Of a stretch of DNA of 11,522 nt, positions 6,262 through 11,522 are shown piece by piece (positions within the stretch are counted from its first letter, which is position 1; each line of letters opens with the position of its first letter). Made by a program: the position numbers and the translations under genes. The notes below the pieces were generated by a model that was given only the letters and a program-made list of their open reading frames with translations, was not told where the DNA came from and did no database searches. The stretch is from Actinomycetota bacterium (GTDB taxonomy: Bacteria > Actinomycetota > Acidimicrobiia > Spongiisociales > ZC4RG35), in NCBI GenBank assembly GCA_027296205.1, contig JAPUJM010000029.1, positions 1 through 11,522 on the forward strand, given 5' to 3'.

Positions 6262-6311
6262 GTTTGCGACTCCACCGAATATCGGCTGCCGGCACAGGTG
6301 GGGCTGTTTCC

Positions 6312-6317
6312 TACACT
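6312..6317 (+). promoter_or_regulatory. Candidate -10 element of gatCAB
   Basis: TACACT lies 9 nt before the gatC ATG at 6327, with no Shine-Dalgarno sequence in between (CCGACGGCC). It would drive a leaderless or nearly leaderless gatCAB mRNA. No clear -35 is seen. Confidence 0.45.
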
Positions 6318-6326
6318 CCGACGGCC

Positions 6327-6617
6327 ATGCCAATCGACATCGATATTGCCCATGTGGCGCGTCTTGCTCGCCTCGACCTGACTGCCGAAGAACTGGAGAG
6401 CTACAAGACTCAGCTCGACGTGATCCTCGATCATGCGACTCAAGTGCAGTCACTGGAGGGTGATCCCCGCGAGGAGTCGGCTCACCCGCTTGGTTTGGTC
6501 AACGCATTCCGTCAAGACGAGCGCCGACCGTCGCTCGATCGAGATGAGGTTCTCTCCCAGGCTCCCGAAACGAAGGACGGCTACTTCGTGGTGCCTCCGG
6601 CAATGGAGACACAGTGA
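6327..6617 (+). CDS. gatC: Asp-tRNA(Asn)/Glu-tRNA(Gln) amidotransferase subunit C
   Basis: GatC is the small subunit that wraps around GatA and GatB and stabilises the heterotrimer. The 96 residues are the normal length. The N-terminal helices IDIAHVARLARLDLTAEELE and QLDVILDHATQV and the C-terminal LRDD-like region (NAFRQDERRPSLDRDEVLSQ, then APETKDGYFVVPP) are classic for the family. I take ATG 6327 (MPIDIDIAHV). An in-frame upstream start at 6264 would add 21 residues of non-family sequence across the promoter region. The stop codon overlaps the gatA GTG start by 4 nt, indicating translational coupling and equimolar synthesis. Confidence 0.95.
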   Translation: MPIDIDIAHVARLARLDLTAEELESYKTQLDVILDHATQVQSLEGDPREESAHPLGLVNAFRQDERRPSLDRDEVLSQAPETKDGYFVVPPAMETQ

Positions 6618-8083
6618 CACTCCACGAGCTCACCATTGCCGAAGCCGGTGAGCGTTTGCGCGCCGGCGAGGTGTCCTCGTCCGATCTTCTCGAGGCCGCC
6701 CTGGACCGGGCCTCGCTGACGGAGGCGCAGCTTCACGCCTACCTGACCATCGACAGGGAAGGGGCGAGAGAGACGGCCCGCAGGGCCGATGCCGATCTTG
6801 CCGATGGAATCGACCACGGACCGCTGCACGGCGTTCCGGTGGCGCTCAAGGACAACATGTGCACGAGGGGTGTCGAGACGACCGCTTCGTCTCAGATCCT
6901 CGCCGGTTACATCCCTCCCTATGACGCCACCGTCACCCGGAAGCTGAAAGAAGCCGGGGCGGTCATTGTCGGAAAGACCAACCTCGATGAGTTCGCGATG
7001 GGCTCCTCGACGGAGAACTCCGCCTATGGGACCTCCTACAACCCCTGGGATATCGGCCGCGTCCCCGGAGGGTCGTCGGGGGGGTCGGCGGCAGCCGTGG
7101 CCATCGGCTCTGCCTTTGCTGCTCTCGGGTCCGATACGGGAGGATCGATTCGCCAGCCGGCATCGCTCACGGGCGTCGTCGGGCTGAAGCCGACCTACGG
7201 GACTGTGAGCCGGTACGGGCTGATCGCCTTTGCTTCATCGCTCGACCAGATAGGCCCTCTCTCGAGAAGCGTCCAGGATGCGGCCTTCATGCTCGAGGCC
7301 ATCTGGGGCCACGACCCGCTGGACGCCACCTCGTATGCCGGGGAGTATCCCCAACCTTCGGCGGCTCTGGACGATGGCGTTTCCGGCATGAAAGTGGGGG
7401 TGGTCAAGGAGTTGGCTGGTGAGGGATACGAACCGGCAGTCGAAACCGCGGTCTCGGCCATGGTCGACAAATTGTCCGACGCCGGTGCCGCAGTGGTGGA
7501 GGTCTCGCTGCCGACCTTCGACATCGCTCTCTCTGCGTACTACCTGATTGCGCCGGCCGAGGCATCGGCAAACCTGGCCCGCTTCGATGGCGTTCGGTAC
7601 GGCCATCGGGGTGAGGGGGCGACGACGGAGACGCTGATGGCGCGAACCAGAGCCGAGGGATTCGGGCCTGAGGTCACCCGCCGGGTCTTGCTCGGCACAT
7701 ATGCGCTGTCCGCCGGGTACTACGACGCCTTCTATGGACAGGCCCAGAAGGTCCGGTCGGCCATTCAGGAAGACTTTTCCCGGGCCTACGAAAGCGTCGA
7801 CGTCCTGGTGTCGCCGACGAGTCCCACCGTCGCATTCGAGGCCGGTGCCCGGATGGACGACCCCCTGGCGATGTACCTCTCTGACATCTGCACGATCCCA
7901 TCCAACCTTGCGGGCCATCCGGCGATCTCGATCCCGATTGGCCTCGATGAGCAGAATCTTCCCATCGGGTTCCAGGTGATGGCCCCGGCCCTCGGCGAGA
8001 CCGTGATGTTTCAGGTCGCAGCCGCAGTCGAGACCCTTGCGGGCTTTGCGGAACGGCCGGTTCTCGAAGAGTTGGCCTCATGA
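6614..8083 (+). CDS. gatA: Asp-tRNA(Asn)/Glu-tRNA(Gln) amidotransferase subunit A (amidase)
   Basis: GatA releases ammonia from glutamine and sends it through a tunnel to GatB. The 489 residues have the amidase-signature fold with an intact Ser-cisSer-Lys triad: Lys79 in GVPVALKDN, cis-Ser154 in PGGSSGGSAAA and the nucleophile Ser178 in SDTGGSIRQPAS. These positions are the same as in S. aureus GatA. GLKPTYGTVSRYGLIAFASS and DEFAMGSSTENSAYG are GatA-specific, separating it from other amidases. Translation starts at GTG within a GTGA overlap with the gatC stop, so no separate ribosome binding site is needed. It ends in an ATGA overlap with gatB. Confidence 0.97.
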   Translation: MTLHELTIAEAGERLRAGEVSSSDLLEAALDRASLTEAQLHAYLTIDREGARETARRADADLADGIDHGPLHGVPVALKDNMCTRGVETTASSQILAGYIPPYDATVTRKLKEAGAVIVGKTNLDEFAMGSSTENSAYGTSYNPWDIGRVPGGSSGGSAAAVAIGSAFAALGSDTGGSIRQPASLTGVVGLKPTYGTVSRYGLIAFASSLDQIGPLSRSVQDAAFMLEAIWGHDPLDATSYAGEYPQPSAALDDGVSGMKVGVVKELAGEGYEPAVETAVSAMVDKLSDAGAAVVEVSLPTFDIALSAYYLIAPAEASANLARFDGVRYGHRGEGATTETLMARTRAEGFGPEVTRRVLLGTYALSAGYYDAFYGQAQKVRSAIQEDFSRAYESVDVLVSPTSPTVAFEAGARMDDPLAMYLSDICTIPSNLAGHPAISIPIGLDEQNLPIGFQVMAPALGETVMFQVAAAVETLAGFAERPVLEELAS

Positions 8084-9528
8084 CCTGGGAGTCCGTGATC
8101 GGGATCGAGGTGCATGTCGAGCTCTCCACCCGGTCGAAGATGTTCTGTGGCTGCGCCGTGGAGTTTGGGGCGGAGCCCAACACCAACACATGCCCAGTCT
8201 GTCTTGGTTTGCCGGGGGCACTCCCTGTTCCGAATCGAAAGGCCATCGAGTGGATCATGGCGATTGGCCTTGCCCTCAATTGCGAGGTGTCGGAGCGCTC
8301 GGTCTTCCACCGCAAGAACTACTTCTACGCAGACCTCCCCAAGGGCTATCAAATCTCCCAATTCGACATCCCGGTCTGCCATGACGGCTACCTAGACGTC
8401 ACGGTCGACGGTGAGACCCGACGGATCGGCATCGAGCGTGCTCACATGGAGGAGGACACCGGCAAATCGACTCACATCGGCGATGGCGGGCGAATTCACG
8501 CCGCGGAATCGACTCTGCTCGACTTCAACCGCTCCGGTGTCCCACTCGTCGAGGTGGTTTCCCGGCCAGATATCCGCAGCGCCGCCGAAGCCCGTGCGTA
8601 TGCCCAAGATCTGCGGGCGGTGGTCGCCGAGTTGGGTGCCTCTGATGCGCGGCTCGAAGAAGGCTCGATTCGCTTCGACGCCAACGTATCGATCAGACCA
8701 GAGGGTGCCGAAGGGCTCGGCACCAAAGTCGAGGTCAAGAACATGAACTCTTTCCGCTCGCTGGAAAAGGCTGTCGATTACGAGATCGAGAGGCAGATCA
8801 CGGTCGTCGAGGCCGGGGGCGAGCTGACTCAGGAGACCCGCCATTGGGATGAGGAAGCTGGCGTCACCCACTCGATGAGGGTCAAGGAAGGCTCTTCCGA
8901 TTATCGGTATTTCACCGAACCCGATCTCGCTCCGATGGTGATGTCTGCCTCCTGGGTCGATGAGGTCAGGGTCGGTCTCCCCGAGTTGCCGGCTGAGCGA
9001 AAGGCCCGGTACTCGGACGAGGGCCTCGAGTCCGACCTCGCTGGAGTGCTTTCCGCTTCGCCGGTCGAGGTTCGAGACATCTTCGATGTGGCCGTAGCCG
9101 AGGGAGCGGATCACCGCCGCGTCGCCAACTGGCTCGTCGGAGATGTGACGGCGTGGTTGCGAAGAACCGAGACCGACCCGACGAAGCTTCCGCTTGGCGG
9201 CAAGCAACTCGCCGAACTGGTGGAAATCGTGGACGAGGGAGTCGTTTCATCATCGGCCGCCAAGATGGTGCTCGAGGGAGTGCTCCAAGGTGAGGGCTCA
9301 CCGCGGGAAGTGGCCAAGGCGCGTGACCTGGTCCAGATCTCAGACGTGTCGGCGATAGAAGAGATCGTCGCCGGGGTGCTCGCCGACAATCCCGAGGCGG
9401 TCAAAAGTTATGCGGCCGGTGAGCAGAAAGTCGTCGGTTTCCTGGTTGGTCAGGTGATGAGGGCAAGTCAGGGCAAGGCGGACCCCAAGCTGGTCAATGA
9501 GCTCTTGCGGCAGAAGCTCTCCTCATAG
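8080..9528 (+). CDS. gatB: Asp-tRNA(Asn)/Glu-tRNA(Gln) amidotransferase subunit B
   Basis: GatB binds misacylated Glu-tRNA(Gln) or Asp-tRNA(Asn), activates the side-chain carboxylate with ATP and transfers ammonia to it. The 482 residues are full length. The N-terminal cradle domain begins ESVIGIEVHVEL. A Cys4 zinc site is formed by Cys23, Cys25, Cys38 and Cys41 (FCGC and TCPVC). The kinase-site motif HMEEDTGKS lies at 122-130, followed by DFNRSGVPLVEVVS and VEVKNMNSFRSLEKA. A helical domain and a YqeY-like tail that reads the tRNA elbow fill about 335-482 and end with GQVMRASQGKADPKLVNELL. The ATG overlaps the gatA stop by 4 nt. A gatCAB operon suggests that the organism forms Gln-tRNA, and perhaps Asn-tRNA, by the indirect route. 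Confidence 0.97.
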   Translation: MTWESVIGIEVHVELSTRSKMFCGCAVEFGAEPNTNTCPVCLGLPGALPVPNRKAIEWIMAIGLALNCEVSERSVFHRKNYFYADLPKGYQISQFDIPVCHDGYLDVTVDGETRRIGIERAHMEEDTGKSTHIGDGGRIHAAESTLLDFNRSGVPLVEVVSRPDIRSAAEARAYAQDLRAVVAELGASDARLEEGSIRFDANVSIRPEGAEGLGTKVEVKNMNSFRSLEKAVDYEIERQITVVEAGGELTQETRHWDEEAGVTHSMRVKEGSSDYRYFTEPDLAPMVMSASWVDEVRVGLPELPAERKARYSDEGLESDLAGVLSASPVEVRDIFDVAVAEGADHRRVANWLVGDVTAWLRRTETDPTKLPLGGKQLAELVEIVDEGVVSSSAAKMVLEGVLQGEGSPREVAKARDLVQISDVSAIEEIVAGVLADNPEAVKSYAAGEQKVVGFLVGQVMRASQGKADPKLVNELLRQKLSS

Positions 9529-9542
9529 CCGGGAAAACCTCC

Positions 9543-9571
9543 GCCAGGATCAAAGGGGCATGGTCCTTGGC
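9543..9571 (+). terminator. Hairpin between gatB and pyk
   Basis: GCCAGGATCA (9543-9552) can pair with TGGTCCT-t-GGC (9561-9571) around an 8-nt loop (AAGGGGCA), with one T-G wobble and one bulged T. It sits 14 nt after the gatB stop and just before the candidate pyk -10 box. It could end gatCAB transcription or slow it before pyk. There is no U-tract, so confidence is low. Confidence 0.3.
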
Positions 9572-9575
9572 CGGG

Positions 9576-9581
9576 TAGCGT
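9576..9581 (+). promoter_or_regulatory. Candidate -10 element of pyk
   Basis: TAGCGT precedes the pyk ATG at 9591 by 9 nt. A weak AGG at 9583-9585 might act as a poor ribosome binding site, but the spacing also suits a leaderless mRNA. No clear -35 is seen. Confidence 0.4.
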
Positions 9582-9590
9582 CAGGCTGAT

Positions 9591-11024
9591 ATGCAGCGCC
9601 AGACGAAGATCATCGCCACCCTCGGGCCCTCGGTCGCCAGCGAGGAAGGGATACGCGCTCTCGTCGATGCAGGGATGGATGTGGCTCGTCTCAACTTCTC
9701 CCACGGTGATCACGACCTCCATCGCCAGATGCTCGAATGGGTTCGATCGAGCGCGGTCGACGCCGGTCGGAGTGTGGCGGTGATGCAAGACATCCAGGGA
9801 CCGAAACTTCGGGTGGGGACCTTTCCCGGCGGTGAGATCGAACTTCACCGAGATGCTGAGATCGAACTCGCCCCTGCATTCGGCGAAGGGGATGCCGCGA
9901 CCATTCGAGTGGGTTACCCACGGCTTCTCGACGATGTCCTCCCGGGACACCGGGTCATCCTCGGCGACGGCCTGATGTCGTTGGAGGTCGTGGGGAGGGC
10001 GGACGGATCGCTGCGTGCTCGTGCCCTCGAGGACGGTTCACTCTCCGATCACCAGGGCGTCGCGTTCCCGGACAGCAGTCTGTCGGAAGTGAACATCACC
10101 GAGAAGGATGAAGTCGATCTGGCGTTCGGCAAGGAGTTGGGAGTCGAGTACGTGGCGGCATCGTTTGTGCGGACGGCCGCAGACGTCGAGACCGTCGCGT
10201 CACTCTGCGGGGATGTTCCGGTGATCGCCAAGATCGAACTGGCTCAGGCGTTGGACAATCTCGACGAGATTCTCGCCGCGTCTTTTGGGGTGATGGTGGC
10301 GAGGGGTGATCTGGGTGTCCAGGTTCCGTTGGAGCGTTTGCCTCTGATTCAGGCCGACATCCTGGAAAAGGCCAGTGCGGCCGGGCGGATTTCGGTCACT
10401 GCCACCGAGATGCTCGAATCGATGACCACCAGCCCCCGACCAACTCGGGCCGAGGTTACCGATGTCGCCAACGCCGTCATGGGAGGGACCGACGCCGTGA
10501 TGCTCTCGGGTGAGACGGCCATCGGCAAATATCCGACCCAGGCGGTGAGCGCCATGGCTCGGATCTGCCAGACGGTAGAGGAGGGGACCCTCCATGATCG
10601 TGGAGAGCACCCGGTGTCATTCGTCGGAGACGAGAACAACATCGCTTCAGCCGTGGCACAGGCCGCAACACAGATAGCCAGGAATGTCGGGGCGTCCACA
10701 ATCGTCGCCTTCACCGAGACCGGGAACACGGCTCGTCTGATTTCGAAATACCGCCCAGAGCAGCGTGTGGTCGCCTTCACTCCCAACCATGTCACCCGGA
10801 GGGCCATGGCTCTCTATTGGGGTGTCATTCCCCACCATTTCGAGCGACGTGACTACACGGACGACGAGATCGCCCTCGCCGCCTCGGCGCTCCTAGCCGA
10901 GGGTGTGTGCCAGCAAGGCGAGATCGTGGTGATGGTGGCCGGTGTGCCACCCCACGTCAAGGCTTCGACGAACCTGGTCAAGGTCCATCGAATTGGTGAG
11001 CTTTCCGGCGGGCTCGGCGGCTAG
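9591..11024 (+). CDS. pyk: Pyruvate kinase
   Basis: Pyruvate kinase makes pyruvate and ATP from phosphoenolpyruvate and ADP, the last step of glycolysis. The 477 residues give the A/B/C architecture without the extra C-terminal domain found in Bacillus. The start is typical (QTKIIATLGPS). Active-site residues visible are Arg33, Asn35, Ser37 and His38 (RLNFSH), Lys214 and Glu216 (IAKIE), Asp240 (ARGDLGV), TATEMLESM (271-279, with Glu where Gln is usual) and the MLSGETAIGKYP loop. The B domain spans about 70-165. The C domain (about 345-477) contains FTETGNTARLISKYRP, the usual effector-binding area. DIQGPKLRV (67-75) places Lys72 at the position of Glu117 of muscle enzyme, the hallmark of K+-independent pyruvate kinases. 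It is probably expressed from its own promoter and may read into the next gene, 15 bp downstream. Confidence 0.97.
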   Translation: MQRQTKIIATLGPSVASEEGIRALVDAGMDVARLNFSHGDHDLHRQMLEWVRSSAVDAGRSVAVMQDIQGPKLRVGTFPGGEIELHRDAEIELAPAFGEGDAATIRVGYPRLLDDVLPGHRVILGDGLMSLEVVGRADGSLRARALEDGSLSDHQGVAFPDSSLSEVNITEKDEVDLAFGKELGVEYVAASFVRTAADVETVASLCGDVPVIAKIELAQALDNLDEILAASFGVMVARGDLGVQVPLERLPLIQADILEKASAAGRISVTATEMLESMTTSPRPTRAEVTDVANAVMGGTDAVMLSGETAIGKYPTQAVSAMARICQTVEEGTLHDRGEHPVSFVGDENNIASAVAQAATQIARNVGASTIVAFTETGNTARLISKYRPEQRVVAFTPNHVTRRAMALYWGVIPHHFERRDYTDDEIALAASALLAEGVCQQGEIVVMVAGVPPHVKASTNLVKVHRIGELSGGLGG

Positions 11025-11025
11025 T

Positions 11026-11031
11026 TACGAT
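11026..11031 (+). promoter_or_regulatory. Candidate -10 element of the Nfu_N-like gene
   Basis: TACGAT begins 2 nt after the pyk stop codon and lies 8 nt before ATG 11040. Spacing and the missing Shine-Dalgarno sequence match the other leaderless-type starts. Co-transcription with pyk is an alternative. Confidence 0.4.
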
Positions 11032-11039
11032 CCAAGTCA

Positions 11040-11336
11040 ATGGGTCAGGACGTAGAGATCAAAGACACGGTGGCGATGGGGGAGATCCTCATCATCGACA
11101 CCGACAGGAGTTTTACCGGCCAGGACGGTCAGACCATCACCTCCGACTCCGCGGGACACGGCGTTCCGGGAGTGCTCGCCGATCGGCTGTTTGCTCTCGA
11201 AGTAGGGATAGACCATGTATTTGTCCTTCAGAACACGATCACGGTTCGCCGCCCGGGGGGTTGGGACGAGGATTCGACGGGCGCCGTTTCCGACGTGACC
11301 CAGACGTTCCTCAGGTATTACGACGAAGAGGAGTAG
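11040..11336 (+). CDS. Small protein resembling the Nfu/NifU N-terminal domain
   Basis: The 98 residues contain a pattern like the Nfu N-terminal domain. ILIIDTDRSFTGQDGQTI resembles its first strands. PGVLADRLFALEVGIDHVFV followed by LQNTITVRRPGGWDEDS resembles its stretch of 'LARRLFxxxGVxxVFxxxDFITVxxxxxxxW'. The protein ends with an acidic YYDEEE. It has no cysteine, so the CxxC domain that carries the Fe-S cluster in true Nfu scaffolds is absent, and it cannot be such a scaffold alone. Actinobacteria do have stand-alone proteins of this kind, but their role is not known to me. The start is ATG 11040, 15 bp after pyk. The family match is made from memory of the motif and is tentative; a plain conserved hypothetical protein is the alternative. 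Confidence 0.6.
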   Translation: MGQDVEIKDTVAMGEILIIDTDRSFTGQDGQTITSDSAGHGVPGVLADRLFALEVGIDHVFVLQNTITVRRPGGWDEDSTGAVSDVTQTFLRYYDEEE

Positions 11337-11343
11337 CCCGGCA

Positions 11344-11522
11344 TCAGGGGGGTGCGATGGTGGTGGTCGGTCCCGACGTGGCCGTGGTCGTTTCCGACGG
11401 AATCGTCGTCGCCGTGGTGGTGGTGGGACAGGTGCCTTCCCGACCGGGAACCTTGCAGGGGTGGACTTCGATGACGGCAAACTGTGCCCGGTATCTAACG
11501 GTCCACTCTTCCTCGGCAATGA
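11344..11522 (-). CDS. C-terminal end of an unidentified protein with a Thr/Pro-rich tail (partial)
   Basis: A minus-strand frame is open from the right edge to a TGA at 11344-11346 and gives 58 residues. The first part, EEEWTVRYRAQFAVIEVHPC, reads like a beta-strand. It is followed by a second cysteine (Cys31 of the fragment) in REGTCP. The last 27 residues are almost only Thr, Pro, Ala and Ser (PTTTTATTIPSETTTATSG and so on). Such tails are common in secreted or surface proteins of high-GC actinobacteria. Codon third positions are mainly G or C, as expected of a real gene here. The gene converges on the Nfu_N-like gene with a 7-bp gap. The product cannot be identified from this end alone. 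Confidence 0.6.
   Translation of the reverse strand, partial: IAEEEWTVRYRAQFAVIEVHPCKVPGREGTCPTTTTATTIPSETTTATSGPTTTIAPP

Noticed and set aside
6272..6301. CCACC...GGTGG arms and CCGAATATCGG in the cadI-gatC gap as a riboswitch or hairpin
   Set aside because: The arms are only 4-5 bp, with long or mismatched interiors, and would lie upstream of the likely gatC transcription start.
7235..7918. Minus-strand open frame opposite gatA
   Set aside because: It is an antisense shadow with unlikely composition; gatA is full length with its triad.
8392..9207. Minus-strand open frame (271 codons) opposite gatB
   Set aside because: It is an antisense shadow of gatB, which is intact and conserved through this stretch.
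11037..11519. Minus-strand open frame (160 codons) across the last gene region
   Set aside because: It runs antisense to the Nfu_N-like gene and out of frame with the Thr-tailed protein; its PPPPRRRRF-type composition is a frame-shift shadow of ACC/ACG threonine codons.

Overview
This is a high-GC stretch of bacterial chromosome carrying almost only housekeeping genes. The organism is most likely an actinomycetote, plausibly of the class Acidimicrobiia. The reasons are the mycobacterial-type DapD and DapE, a CadI very close to the M. tuberculosis protein, the co-location of mnmA, ligA and gatCAB as in M. tuberculosis, the Thr/Pro-rich tail of the last protein, and the TAnnnT -10 boxes placed almost directly on start codons. 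The class assignment is an inference; I see no rRNA or other phylogenetic marker.

Layout from left to right. (1) The 3' part of mnmA (tRNA 2-thiouridylase), then complete ligA (NAD-dependent DNA ligase), both on +. (2) Converging on ligA, two minus-strand genes: a small membrane-anchored Ig-like protein of unknown function and dapD. (3) dapE on +, divergent from dapD across 39 bp. These are two non-adjacent steps of the succinylase route to diaminopimelate and lysine. (4) Two minus-strand genes: a four-helix membrane protein whose 3' end overlaps dapE tail to tail, and cadI, a vicinal-oxygen-chelate metal/arsenical-response protein. (5) gatC-gatA-gatB on +, joined by 4-nt overlaps, encoding the Glu-tRNA(Gln)/Asp-tRNA(Asn) amidotransferase. 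(6) pyk (pyruvate kinase) and a small protein resembling the N-terminal domain of Nfu/NifU scaffolds, both on +. (7) Converging on the latter, the C-terminal end of an unidentified minus-strand protein with a Thr-rich tail that runs off the window.

The genes serve separate processes: tRNA modification, DNA joining, cell-wall/lysine precursor synthesis, indirect aminoacylation and glycolysis. They do not form one pathway, and I do not see an undescribed multi-gene system here. The most informative signal is regulatory. Eight of the nine start codons that are not translationally coupled have a TAnnnT hexamer 6-10 nt upstream and no convincing Shine-Dalgarno sequence, which points to leaderless or nearly leaderless transcripts. 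The exception, cadI, has a classical TTGACA -35, a 31-nt leader, a good Shine-Dalgarno sequence and two palindromes lying on its promoter elements, suggesting metal-responsive repression from a regulator encoded elsewhere. No tRNA, rRNA, CRISPR array, insertion sequence or phage gene was found.
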